Shown here: one piece after another, positions 33,319 through 42,171 of the stretch | How positions within the stretch are numbered: position 1 is the first letter of the stretch | Layout of the letters: every line of letters starts with the position of its first letter | From: Marinoscillum sp040222955 | Lineage (GTDB): Bacteria; Bacteroidota; Bacteroidia; Cytophagales; Cyclobacteriaceae | Direction of reading: 5' to 3' | NCBI RefSeq assembly: GCF_040222955.1 | Contig: NZ_JAVKCA010000007.1 | Span: 62,001 to 126,000, forward strand | DNA length: 64,000 nucleotides | Position numbers and translations under genes: made by a program | The notes under the pieces: model-generated | What the model was told of the DNA's origin: nothing | What the model saw: only the letters and a program-made list of their open reading frames with translations | The model's database searches: none

Positions 33319-34530
33319 CTATTTTAACTCAAAAGACACCTCTCCTACCGACAAATAATTGATCAGTGGCGTCTCGGCCAGCTTACCCTTGAGGTGCAAA
33401 AGTCGGATATAGTTCATTCGAAGTGATGATTCGTAGTTCAGGGATTTTTCGCTCATGAAATATTCCAGCTCTGATAATTTAATGTAAGTATCCAGGTCGC
33501 CTGATATTTCACTATTCAGTTGGCGGTACTCATTCAGCTTCTCAGATCGCTCCTTCAGTAGCTGGAGTTGCAAATAGGAGGTTCCCATCTCAGAGAGGAT
33601 GTTGTTCACCCGGTCTTTCTCCACACTCACAGACGTCTGTAGCTCCACCTGATCGTCTATCAATGCCAGCTTCTTGCGCTCCAGTTGTGGTTTATCGGAG
33701 TTAAAAATGGGAATGGTCAAACCCACCTGAAACCCCAGATGGTCTGCCGGTAGGTCTCCGCGATCAAGGTCATACTCGCCTTGAATGAAACCAAGGTTAC
33801 TGAAAGCTTCCGCACGATCAATTTTTAGCAGTTGTTCCTTCAGGGCTAAAGATCGCCGGGCCTGATCATGCAGTATCCCGTTTGACCATTCTATTTCTTG
33901 TGCGCGTTGCCATATAGAGTCTACCGGGATGATGTCAAAACTTCCCCAGTCCAAATTCTGCACACCTGAGGTAGAAACAGATGACATCACCAATTCAATT
34001 TTGTGATCAATATCGATGCCTTCAAGCCCCAGTTTAGTCAGAGACTCTTCCACATCGATCAGGTCGTTTAGCGATCCCTGAGCCCCCAGCAGCAGCTCTG
34101 ATTGGCTCTGAAGTTCATTTTGACGCATATCCAGCAGACCACTTTTTCCACTGAGAAAGGCATGTTCCAGAAGGATTTCATACCTGCGCAACATTACGTC
34201 GTTGAGGACTTCCCGCTTTTCTGCACCAAACTGCTGATCCACCAATCGTTTATAGTCCCTGTTGGCTTTAATCTCCAGGGGATTGATAAGGCCCAATCGC
34301 ATTCTATACTCTTCTATACCGATCTGTGATCCGGAGGAACGCACCCTAAAATCCAGGTCCCGCAACCATGGTGAACCAAACTTGTGATCAGAGAGGAAGT
34401 CCTCCGTCATTTGGACGATTATATATTCCTCATCTGTAATCGGAGCGCTCAGGAATTCCATTTGCCCCTGACCGAGACTAGTCAACGCAGTGGTCAACGC
34501 GAGACCAAACATGAAAACCGCTCTTTTCAT
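33319..34530 (-). CDS. TolC-like outer membrane efflux protein of the DUF4956 operon
   Basis: A 403-residue protein with a signal peptide ending LTSLGQ. It shows the long heptad-rich helices typical of TolC-type channels (KRLVDQQFGAEKREVLND, SLALKEQLLKI, then LGFQVGLTIPIFNSDKPQLE). Short for TolC but with the expected helix-strand-helix order. Overlaps the upstream membrane-fusion protein gene by 4 nt (ATGA). It would form the outer-membrane exit of a tripartite exporter. Confidence 0.82.
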   Translation of the reverse strand: MKRAVFMFGLALTTALTSLGQGQMEFLSAPITDEEYIIVQMTEDFLSDHKFGSPWLRDLDFRVRSSGSQIGIEEYRMRLGLINPLEIKANRDYKRLVDQQFGAEKREVLNDVMLRRYEILLEHAFLSGKSGLLDMRQNELQSQSELLLGAQGSLNDLIDVEESLTKLGLEGIDIDHKIELVMSSVSTSGVQNLDWGSFDIIPVDSIWQRAQEIEWSNGILHDQARRSLALKEQLLKIDRAEAFSNLGFIQGEYDLDRGDLPADHLGFQVGLTIPIFNSDKPQLERKKLALIDDQVELQTSVSVEKDRVNNILSEMGTSYLQLQLLKERSEKLNEYRQLNSEISGDLDTYIKLSELEYFMSEKSLNYESSLRMNYIRLLHLKGKLAETPLINYLSVGEVSFELK

Positions 34531-35531
34531 GGGGCTATAGATGTCTGAGGATACACAAACACCTTCTCGCCATTCAGAAAGCTATTATCTGTTGGGATGC
34601 TGATGAAGATCTCCTGGCCGTAACTCACGGCATTGGCCGTTGGCGACTGAATTTTGCCAGGATATGCCGTAATGCGAGCTCCAAGCTCCTTTACATACCC
34701 GGTAATGCTATACAGCCGGTTTTCAGAAACCACCTTCACCGTATCTCCAGGCTTCACCATGGAAGTAAAGCGCTCATTGATATAGGCTTTGATAATAGAC
34801 GGATGAGATTCATAGATTGACAAAAGTGTCTTAAACGCTGGCACAAGCTCATCCAAATGCACATCAAGCGTTCCCACAATTCCCTGAAACTTAGCCACCT
34901 TCACCAGTGTGTTCCTTTCATCGTAAAGCGCCTGAAGTTCTTTTTCGATCAACTCAATCTCCTTCTTCTGAATTTCCAAACGTTCGTTTAGCTGCAACCG
35001 CTGACGCTGTATCTCCTGGGCATAGTATCGCTTCAAGTCAGATATTTCTGTTTCGATGGCTTTCAACTGAATGATTTTCAACGAGTCTGCCGTAGTGGAA
35101 AGCACCCCTCCTGAAAGCTGTTGGCGGATACGGGTTTGTTGGTTCAGCTCTGTCTGGAGCTCACTGCGCTCAGCTATTAGTCGGTTGATTTTACCCTCTC
35201 TTTCCAGGGTCAAAAGCTCTTTTTTACTCAAAAAGTCTTGATTTGCCTGAACAATTCCTGAAATCATGCGTTCCTGCTCGTTGGTCTTTTTTTCAATATC
35301 GAGATTAAGGTCCGGCCGGGATACCACCACCAGGGTGTCTCCCACGTTGACCTCCTGCCCGGGAATCACATAGATTCGCTCAATAATTACCGGTTTCTGA
35401 TAGCTTACTGCAGTCACCTGCGACTCTACCACAGCCACCAACGCTTCTGTCCTGCTTTTATACCTCAATGAAATGATTGCCAGGGAGACTCCCAATGCAA
35501 TCCAGATCAATACAAACAATTTTTTACTCAT
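34527..35531 (-). CDS. HlyD-type membrane-fusion protein of the DUF4956 operon
   Basis: A 334-residue protein with one N-terminal membrane helix (about residues 5-23) and a periplasmic part. The order is typical: an N-terminal beta strand pair (IIERIYVIPGQEVNVGDTLVVVS, written in part: VIPGQEVNVGDTL), a long coiled-coil hairpin (about 80-210), then beta-barrel and membrane-proximal parts (LYSITGYVKELGARITAYPG). Probably joins an inner-membrane protein to the TolC-like channel. The only inner-membrane candidate in the operon is the DUF4956 protein, 5 nt upstream. Confidence 0.85.
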   Translation of the reverse strand: MSKKLFVLIWIALGVSLAIISLRYKSRTEALVAVVESQVTAVSYQKPVIIERIYVIPGQEVNVGDTLVVVSRPDLNLDIEKKTNEQERMISGIVQANQDFLSKKELLTLEREGKINRLIAERSELQTELNQQTRIRQQLSGGVLSTTADSLKIIQLKAIETEISDLKRYYAQEIQRQRLQLNERLEIQKKEIELIEKELQALYDERNTLVKVAKFQGIVGTLDVHLDELVPAFKTLLSIYESHPSIIKAYINERFTSMVKPGDTVKVVSENRLYSITGYVKELGARITAYPGKIQSPTANAVSYGQEIFISIPTDNSFLNGEKVFVYPQTSIAP

Positions 35532-35536
35532 GTAAC

Positions 35537-36217
35537 TTAAAGTTGTTCAGGGATTGGTTTCTTGATTATTCGCACATCGGAAATTCCCTCGAGAGATTGG
35601 AGATATTCGAAAATCTCTAAAATATGGGCTTCATCCTCAAGAAAGATGAGGTATTCGTAGCGGTTGTTCAGCTCCGTACGCTTTCGCAACTCCAGTTCGT
35701 CAAACGACTTGCTCCTGGCCATCAAATAGGCTTTGACTTCCTGAATCAGCTCATGATCGGAAGACTGGCAAATCACCTCAAACCTGTGACTCATCTTCCC
35801 CCCAGCTGGTGACCAATACAGAAGCAAGGCGGTAATGCAGAAAATAATGGTGCCGGCAATGGCCACAGCGTACCCATACACTCCGGATGCAATCCCTACG
35901 GAGAGTGCGGCAAAAATGAAAATAACATTTCTCGGGTTTTGAATATTGGTACGGAAACGGATAATCGCTACCGCTCCTATTATGCCAAATCCCACCGCGA
36001 GGTTGTTGCCCACCGCCATCATGATCATGGAGGTGACCAGTGCACTTAAAACCATCGCCTGAAAAAAGCTTTTGGAATAGAACTCATCACCATTTGTAAA
36101 TCTGTAGATGTAGGCAATGGAGGTACTGAGTACCAGGGCGAGTAAGAGGGAAAAAATGGCCACCTCAAATGAAGGATAGTCATAATATTGATTGCCTTCA
36201 AGGAACTTGTCAAACAT
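35537..36217 (-). CDS. DUF4956 membrane protein
   Basis: A 226-residue protein with four predicted membrane helices (about residues 18-40, 50-68, 75-87 plus 95-112, 117-136) and a cytoplasmic C-terminal domain of about 80 residues. The VGFGIIGAVAIIRFRTNIQNPRN signature fits DUF4956, in part written GAVAIIRFRTNI. In many Bacteroidota it neighbours a VTC-type polyphosphate polymerase; here it is instead first in an operon with a membrane-fusion and a TolC-like protein. No ATPase motif is visible. How it would power export is unknown. Confidence 0.85.
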   Translation of the reverse strand: MFDKFLEGNQYYDYPSFEVAIFSLLLALVLSTSIAYIYRFTNGDEFYSKSFFQAMVLSALVTSMIMMAVGNNLAVGFGIIGAVAIIRFRTNIQNPRNVIFIFAALSVGIASGVYGYAVAIAGTIIFCITALLLYWSPAGGKMSHRFEVICQSSDHELIQEVKAYLMARSKSFDELELRKRTELNNRYEYLIFLEDEAHILEIFEYLQSLEGISDVRIIKKPIPEQL

Positions 36218-36393
36218 TTAATTTGGTGAAAATTTAATTTGAGTTAATAAAACGGTAATATAAGATAATATTGAAGTAATCTGAAAATGCAGTCAAGCAT
36301 CAGGAATTCTATCAATGACAAAAGGGGATCACCTGAATAAACCGGGAGGTTGCGGCGGGGTTAAAAGTCAACCTAATATGACAACGGATCAAC

Positions 36394-37398
36394 TCACATC
36401 ATAGGATTCAACTTTAGAATCTGCTCAGCAAATCGGGCGGTGGAGTCCTGCACCTGCTGTACACTCCGGCCTTTCAAAGGATTGGCAATCACATGCTCTC
36501 CTGCATCCGGAAAGGTTACTACCATCCTCTGTAACTCTGGTGTGGCTGTCTGCGAAACAAACGAGCGAATCGCCTCGGTGGAGATGGTTCCATCCTGCTC
36601 CGTTTCATTCTTATAATAATACCCTACAAAATAGGGTTGAGTAATTGCCTTAAACACCTCTGGAGTCATGGTCTGGTCTAATAATGACTGTAGGGCTATA
36701 AGCCCCTCGGTTCGATAGGTCCTTGTCCAGTATTTTTGTGCATCACCATCCTCATCCGGAGCATTGGGATTCCAATATGGCCCCACCACCCATTGTATGA
36801 TCTGGCTACCCCAGGGTCCCGTCACGAGTTGAGCGGTCGGGTCCTTCAATGCAATATTTGGAGAGTACATGATCAAAGCGTCAATCAGCTCCTTGTTTTC
36901 GCCCGCCAGATAAATAGCCAATGTACTACCGGTACTACATGACATCACGATGACATCCTCTCCTATCAGCTGGCCAATGGCAATGGCCTCCTTGGCATCC
37001 CGGATGAGATCATTGGGCTGAAGGTCAGCAAAGGACTCAATGCTCTTGCGCCCATGGCCGGCCAGCAGCGGAAGGTAAATATTGAATCCAAACGCTTTGG
37101 CAAAATTCAAATGCGTCGGGTTGGACTCCATCGGGCTGGCGGAGAAGCCGTGTAAGTAAACCACACTATACCTCGTCTTCCTAACACTATCCGCCCATAC
37201 TATCAGGGATTCATTACCTGGTTTCAAGTCAGGAATATTAAGGTCTTTTCCCTTAACATAGCGATCCAGACTATCCAACGAAATATCCATCAGCTCAATA
37301 TTTGGAGCTTCCAACTCATCAAACTGCGGTCTCGGCCCAAAGAAATAGATGAAAAAAAGGACCAGGGGGAAGATCAGGATTTTCAGCAAGCGTTTCAT
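36394..37398 (-). CDS. Alpha/beta hydrolase, membrane-anchored
   Basis: A 334-residue hydrolase with an N-terminal hydrophobic anchor (about residues 5-20). YLHGFSASPMES (81-92) holds the oxyanion region, and S155 in SCSTG (153-157) is the probable nucleophile, replacing the usual GxSxG with SxSxG. The GEHVI near residue 303 is a good candidate for the catalytic His. Substrate unknown; the fold suggests an esterase or lipase on the periplasmic side. 34 nt after the Rieske gene on the same strand, so probably one operon. Confidence 0.82.
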   Translation of the reverse strand: MKRLLKILIFPLVLFFIYFFGPRPQFDELEAPNIELMDISLDSLDRYVKGKDLNIPDLKPGNESLIVWADSVRKTRYSVVYLHGFSASPMESNPTHLNFAKAFGFNIYLPLLAGHGRKSIESFADLQPNDLIRDAKEAIAIGQLIGEDVIVMSCSTGSTLAIYLAGENKELIDALIMYSPNIALKDPTAQLVTGPWGSQIIQWVVGPYWNPNAPDEDGDAQKYWTRTYRTEGLIALQSLLDQTMTPEVFKAITQPYFVGYYYKNETEQDGTISTEAIRSFVSQTATPELQRMVVTFPDAGEHVIANPLKGRSVQQVQDSTARFAEQILKLNPMM

Positions 37399-37432
37399 AC
37401 ATTGGCAGTGTTATCCCCGCAAGATAAGTCAC

Positions 37433-37843
37433 CTATCCCAATGTGAGCGTATCATCGTCTCTTGTCACGGATATTCTCGTAAGTGGCCTTGACGCAGGGC
37501 CGTTGGTAACATTGCCTGAGGTATCGAACCTGGAGCCATGGCAGCCGCATAAGAACTCACCACTAAAACTCCAATCGGTAGAGCAACCTTCATGCGTACA
37601 GACACTGGAAAAGGCACTAATAGTACCCCCAACATTCACCAGCAGGATTTTTTGGGTGGGATGTAGCACCCATCCCCCGGGAGACTTGAGGCTGGAGAAC
37701 GGAGAAGCGTTTAAGTCTATGGTGGTTTTAGTTGAACCGCTGGGTTTTGGTTCGTCATCAGATGAGCAACTTTCGATGGTCAGCCCAAAACTGGCCAGTA
37801 CGGTCACCAAACTGGCTTTCTTTAAAAATGCTCTTTTATCCAT
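37433..37843 (-). CDS. Rieske [2Fe-2S] lipoprotein
   Basis: A 136-residue extracytoplasmic Rieske protein. The N-terminus (KRAFLKKASLVTVLASFG) is a signal sequence with a lipobox-like ESC at Cys26. The cluster ligands are C82 and H84 (VCTHEGC) and C99 and H102 (CGCHGS), with C87 and C101 available for the usual disulfide. It is small, without the partner cytochrome b of a bc1 complex. Role probably in electron transfer or assembly of an oxygenase, unknown here. Cotranscribed with the hydrolase. Confidence 0.9.
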   Translation of the reverse strand: MDKRAFLKKASLVTVLASFGLTIESCSSDDEPKPSGSTKTTIDLNASPFSSLKSPGGWVLHPTQKILLVNVGGTISAFSSVCTHEGCSTDWSFSGEFLCGCHGSRFDTSGNVTNGPASRPLTRISVTRDDDTLTLG

Positions 37844-37997
37844 CGTTAAATATAGTTTGTTGGAAACTTAGTTTTAGAACAAGCATGTCAAATGCATCAC
37901 CTTATTTATTTATCTCAAATCTTCCAAATGGTTGATGCCTCGCGAAAGATTAACGAATTCTTTTTACCGGAACTCACATATTTGAGGTAATACCTAT

Positions 37998-38005
37998 TAT
38001 TTTTG
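37998..38005 (+). promoter_or_regulatory. TAnnTTTG -7 element for typA
   Basis: TATTTTTG, 18 nt upstream of the ATG at 38024. A longer frame starting at 38003 would overlap this element and is less likely. Confidence 0.5.
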
Positions 38006-38023
38006 CGCTCTTTTAGACAACGC

Positions 38024-39802
38024 ATGACAAATATTAGAAATATCGCCATCATCGCACACGTTGACCATGGCAAAACCACATTGGTAGACAAGATCATCTA
38101 CGCGGCTCAGGCAAATGACGCGAAAAGATCTCAGGACAACAATGAACTCATCCTGGATTCCAATGATCTTGAAAGAGAGCGTGGGATCACGATTCTTTCA
38201 AAAAACGTATCCATTAACTACAAAGGAACGAAAATCAACATCATTGACACTCCTGGTCACGCCGACTTTGGCGGTGAGGTAGAGCGTGTTTTGAGTATGG
38301 CTGATGGTGTGCTTTTGCTCGTGGATGCTTTTGAAGGGGCTATGCCTCAAACACGATTCGTATTGGGCAAAGCCTTGGGGCTTGGATTGAAGCCTATCGT
38401 GGTAGTCAACAAAGTGGATAAGGAAAACTGTCGTCCTGACGAGGTGCATGAGGAAGTATTCGACCTGATGTTTAACCTGGATGCTACAGAAGATCAGTTG
38501 GACTTCCCTACCCTTTATGGTTCTTCCAAGCATGGTTGGATGAGTCATGACTGGAAAAATCCTACAGATAACCTGGAGCCTCTTTTGGATACCATCCTGA
38601 AAGAAATTCCTGCTCCGGAGCAGAAAGAAGGTGTCTTGAGAATGAAAATTACTTCGCTTGATTTTTCTGCTTTCACCGGTAGAATTGCCATTGGAAGAAT
38701 CCACCAGGGATCAATCAAAGTGGGACAAAGCCTTGGCCTCACAAAAAGCGACGATACCATCAAAAGGGTCAGAATCAAAGAACTTCACGTTTTTGAAGGA
38801 CTGGGCAAACGAAGCGTTCAGGAAGTTGGGTGTGGCGACATCTGTGCTGTGACTGGTATTGAGAGCTTTGATATAGGAGATACCATCACCGATTTTGACA
38901 ATCCGGAACCGCTGGAGCGTGTAGGTGTGGATGAGCCAACCATGAACATGCTCTTCACCATTAACAACTCTCCTTTCTTCGGTAAGGAAGGCAAGTTTGT
39001 CACCTCAAGACACTTGAGAGACAGACTGATGAAAGAAATAGAGAAAAACCTGGCTTTGAGAGTAGAGTCTACGGACAGTGAGGATAAATTCCTGGTGTAT
39101 GGTAGAGGTGTACTTCACTTGTCAGTACTTATAGAAACCATGAGACGTGAAGGCTACGAGCTTCAGGTTGGTCAGCCTCAGGTGATTTTCAAAGAAATAG
39201 ACGGTCAAAAACACGAGCCTATCGAGCATTTGGTTATCGACGTGCCCGAAGATGTATCAGGGAAGGCCATCGAGCTGGTCACCAAAAGAAAAGGTGAACT
39301 GACCATCATGGAACCAAAAGGTGACATTCAGCACCTTGAATTCAATATCCCGGCCCGTGGCTTGATCGGATTGAGAAATCAGGTACTGACAGCTACTGCT
39401 GGTGAGGCGGTGATGACACACAGGTTCAATGGATACGAGCCTTACAAAGGTGAAATACCGGAGCGTTTGAATGGCTCACTTGTTTCAATGGAAACAGGCC
39501 CCGGTACTGCGTATGCAATCGATAAGCTACAGGACAGAGGAATGTTTTTCGTTGCTCCCGGAGATGAGCTGTATGTAGGTCAGGTGATCGGAGAGCACTC
39601 ACGTGCCAATGACCTGGCAGTGAATGTGCAGAAAGGAAAGCAGCTAACCAACATGCGTAAGTCAGGTACTGACGCCAGCATGAAAATTGCTCCACCGAAG
39701 AAATTCTCATTGGAAGAGGCCCTGGAATACATCAACAAAGACGAATATGTGGAAGTGACTCCATTGTCTTTGAGAATGAGAAAGATCAACTTCAAACCAT
39801 AA
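38024..39802 (+). CDS. typA: Ribosome-associated GTPase TypA/BipA
   Basis: A 592-residue translational GTPase with a role in ribosome assembly and stress adaptation. G1 AHVDHGKTT, G2 RERGITILSK, G3 DTPGHADFGGEVERV, G4 NKVDKENCRP. The central and C-terminal domains (GRIHQGSIKVGQSL; PRGLIGLRNQVLTATAG is written only in part as ARGLIGLRN) fit TypA. A terminator follows. Confidence 0.96.
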   Translation: MTNIRNIAIIAHVDHGKTTLVDKIIYAAQANDAKRSQDNNELILDSNDLERERGITILSKNVSINYKGTKINIIDTPGHADFGGEVERVLSMADGVLLLVDAFEGAMPQTRFVLGKALGLGLKPIVVVNKVDKENCRPDEVHEEVFDLMFNLDATEDQLDFPTLYGSSKHGWMSHDWKNPTDNLEPLLDTILKEIPAPEQKEGVLRMKITSLDFSAFTGRIAIGRIHQGSIKVGQSLGLTKSDDTIKRVRIKELHVFEGLGKRSVQEVGCGDICAVTGIESFDIGDTITDFDNPEPLERVGVDEPTMNMLFTINNSPFFGKEGKFVTSRHLRDRLMKEIEKNLALRVESTDSEDKFLVYGRGVLHLSVLIETMRREGYELQVGQPQVIFKEIDGQKHEPIEHLVIDVPEDVSGKAIELVTKRKGELTIMEPKGDIQHLEFNIPARGLIGLRNQVLTATAGEAVMTHRFNGYEPYKGEIPERLNGSLVSMETGPGTAYAIDKLQDRGMFFVAPGDELYVGQVIGEHSRANDLAVNVQKGKQLTNMRKSGTDASMKIAPPKKFSLEEALEYINKDEYVEVTPLSLRMRKINFKP

Positions 39803-39831
39803 GGAACTTCATTAAGATTCGATATAAACAT

Positions 39832-39859
39832 AAGGGCGTTCAAATGAACGCCCTTCTTT
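39832..39859 (+). terminator. Terminator of typA
   Basis: AAGGGCGTTC (39832-39841) pairs with GAACGCCCTT (39846-39855) around AAAT, followed by CTTTG. It lies 29 nt after the typA stop and just before the convergent DUF6495-like gene's stop. Confidence 0.82.
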
Positions 39860-39878
39860 GTTTATGCCCGGATGCAAT

Positions 39879-40361
39879 CTACTTATTCATAGCCATCAAC
39901 AGCGCCTTAAACACCCGACCATCCGAAATGGAGCACCCTGCCTGAATCATCTCAAAGAGTTCCAATTCTCTCACCTTGGAGTACGGCTTTTCGGTGGTGT
40001 AGACTTTTACTCCCCCTGGAGGATTTTGGGCTGCAGTTTCCAGGTATTCGTTCTCAGTAAAATCTACCTCCCGATTTTCGCTCATCATTCCCACCAAAAT
40101 GATTTTTTCTTCCAGGCACTGAAAGGCTTTGAGGTCAGACTTTTCCCTGAACTCCAGGAACTTCACCTTTCGCATCACGCCTTCAAAAACCACGTCGCTG
40201 AATAAGACAATGATGTCTTCAGCCTTGTCCTTTTCCTCGTCCTTGATCTTTACCCAATCATCAGCCGTTATGCCATTCACGATCAGGTAATCAACAAATT
40301 CCTTCTCTAGCCCGCCCAGCTCATCTTGAGTAAGCGCTCTGTATTTTGGATTCACTGGCAT
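39879..40361 (-). CDS. DUF6495-like protein
   Basis: A 160-residue cytoplasmic protein that resembles, from memory, a Bacteroidota family called DUF6495: start KYRALTQDELGGLEKEFVDY, DVVFEGVMRKVKFLEF, LEEKIILVGMMSEN, KVRELELFEMIQAGCSISDG. No catalytic motif. It shares its start with the stop of the upstream VOC gene (TAATG, 1-nt overlap), so the pair is co-translated. Confidence 0.7.
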   Translation of the reverse strand: MPVNPKYRALTQDELGGLEKEFVDYLIVNGITADDWVKIKDEEKDKAEDIIVLFSDVVFEGVMRKVKFLEFREKSDLKAFQCLEEKIILVGMMSENREVDFTENEYLETAAQNPPGGVKVYTTEKPYSKVRELELFEMIQAGCSISDGRVFKALLMAMNK

Positions 40362-40783
40362 TATTTGGCAAAAATCTGGTTCATATCTTTAAATGCTTTA
40401 AACTCCAATGCGTTACCGGAAGGATCCTTGAAAAACATAGTTGCCTGCTCCCCCACTTCACCTTTGAACCGCACATACGGCTCGATGACAAATTCCACTC
40501 CTCTGGACTTTAGCCTGGCGGCCAGGTCCTCCCAGTCACTCATTTCCAAGACCACACCAAAATGGGGAACCGGCACATCATGACCATCCACCGGATTGTG
40601 ATGAGACTCATGCCGCTCTTTGGGCTTGAGGTGGATCACAAACTGGTGTCCAAACAAATTGAAATCTACCCAATGATCGGAGCTGCGCCCTTCAGGGCAC
40701 CCCAGTATATCCCGATAAAAGGCACGTGTCTCTTTCAGGTCATAGACGGGCACTGCCAGATGAAATGGTGTCAATGAAGCCAT
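40361..40783 (-). CDS. VOC-superfamily (glyoxalase-like) protein
   Basis: A 140-residue metal-dependent fold of the vicinal oxygen chelate type. The pattern PFHLAVPVYDLKETRAFY opens module 1, GHQFVIHL and PVPHFGVVLE the middle, and FFKDPSGNALEFKAF the end, with H, H and E metal ligands plausible. The start at 40783 is chosen because a TAGTTTTG element (40801-40808) lies upstream; a longer frame starts at 40816. Substrate unknown. Confidence 0.85.
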   Translation of the reverse strand: MASLTPFHLAVPVYDLKETRAFYRDILGCPEGRSSDHWVDFNLFGHQFVIHLKPKERHESHHNPVDGHDVPVPHFGVVLEMSDWEDLAARLKSRGVEFVIEPYVRFKGEVGEQATMFFKDPSGNALEFKAFKDMNQIFAK

Positions 40784-40800
40784 AATGTAAATTTGGTCTG

Positions 40801-40808
40801 CAAAACTA
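40801..40808 (-). promoter_or_regulatory. TAnnTTTG -7 element for the VOC-DUF6495 pair
   Basis: The minus strand reads TAGTTTTG 17 nt upstream of the ATG at 40783. Confidence 0.45.
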
Positions 40809-40920
40809 ACCCTCACCTTTCAAATGCCTAATTATCAGCTTATATTTCTCTCGGCACGCTTATCACAATTGCGATGGGGATGTTGCCACTCATTGGTCCT
40901 ATCTACAAACCAACCTTACC

Positions 40921-42171
40921 ATGCGTCATTTTGTATTGATATTTCTCATCCTGTGCTCCCAGCTGTCCTTTGGACAAATGGATAGTTTACGTACCTATTA
41001 CCAACTGAGCGTAGAGGCCTACAAAGCCGGTGAATACATTGCTTTCTTGAAATATACTGTTCGAGCCAATGAAATCAGGCCGAACCATCCAGCCCTTGCC
41101 TATAACCTGGCATCGGCCTATGCGATAAATGCTCAGAAGGAAGAGGCTGTAAATGCTTTAAGCGCTTTTCTCAGAATGAACGCCAGCCTGGATTACCAAC
41201 AAGACACTGATTTTGACTCGTTGAAAGGGTATGAACCCTACGAGAAGCTGTCGGAACAAGTGGCCGAATCCACCAAGAAGATGATCAATTATGCCCTGGG
41301 GTTCAGTTTGAGCCAAAAGAAAGATCATTATGAGTCCATAACGTATGATGAAAACTCGGGAGCCTTTTTTCTTGGCACCATCAACACCCGACGAATCTTG
41401 CGGTACGAAAATGGTATCGCCAAAGAATTCCTGGCTGATGAACCCCGGCTCTATTCCGTCATGGGATTAGACATAGATCGTCGATCTAACATGCTTTGGG
41501 TTTGCAGTGCGGCCCTCCCGGAAATGCAGGGCTACGCGGATACGCTCCAAAATATGTCGTCAGTTTTTGGCATTGACCTCACTACAGGAATGGTGAAATT
41601 TTCCTACCTGATACCCGAGGCTACCCTGGGAGACCTGATCAGTATAGACAATGGTACTGCACTGGCGACAGATGGTGCAGGTAACAAAATTTACGAACTG
41701 CGACCAGACGGTTATAGCGTGTTTGCTGACCTGAGTGGTACACTGCTGAACCTTCAGGGGTTATCAAAATCTGGAGACCAACTTCTCATTTCGGATTACC
41801 TGACAGGTCTTTATTCACTCGATTTGAAATCAAAATCTCTGAAGAAATTCAGTGCTAATAACCTCTACTCTGAAAAGGGTACGGACGGACTTTTGTCTTA
41901 TCAGGACCACATCATCAGCTTCCAGAATGGTACCCAACCCAAGCGGGTTGCTTGCATCAGGTTCGATAAGCATAAGGTTGAGCAAATCAAAATTATTGAG
42001 CAAAACAGCTCTCTTAAAGGCGAACCCACGCAGGGACTTATTGTTGGAGATACGCTTTATTACCTGGCTACCAGTGCATGGGATGCCTACGAAGAGGGGA
42101 AATACCAATCTGGCTCAGCCACAGATCTCGAAATCAGAAAACTGAACCTAGTCAAGTTCCTGATAAAGTAA
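40921..42171 (+). CDS. Secreted TPR plus beta-propeller (SMP-30-like) protein
   Basis: A 416-residue exported protein (signal peptide 1-18, SQLSFGQ). The first 100 residues are TPR-like helices (SVEAYKAGEYIAFLKYTVRA, NHPALAYNLASAYAINAQ). From about 130 a beta-propeller follows, with repeated pieces such as GLDIDRRSNMLWVC, GTALATDGAGNKIYEL and GDTLYYLATSAWDAYEEG, resembling the SMP-30/gluconolactonase or strictosidine-synthase-like group. Active-site ligands cannot be confirmed by eye. It overlaps the convergent TolC-like gene by 24 nt at the 3' end. Confidence 0.75.
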   Translation: MRHFVLIFLILCSQLSFGQMDSLRTYYQLSVEAYKAGEYIAFLKYTVRANEIRPNHPALAYNLASAYAINAQKEEAVNALSAFLRMNASLDYQQDTDFDSLKGYEPYEKLSEQVAESTKKMINYALGFSLSQKKDHYESITYDENSGAFFLGTINTRRILRYENGIAKEFLADEPRLYSVMGLDIDRRSNMLWVCSAALPEMQGYADTLQNMSSVFGIDLTTGMVKFSYLIPEATLGDLISIDNGTALATDGAGNKIYELRPDGYSVFADLSGTLLNLQGLSKSGDQLLISDYLTGLYSLDLKSKSLKKFSANNLYSEKGTDGLLSYQDHIISFQNGTQPKRVACIRFDKHKVEQIKIIEQNSSLKGEPTQGLIVGDTLYYLATSAWDAYEEGKYQSGSATDLEIRKLNLVKFLIK

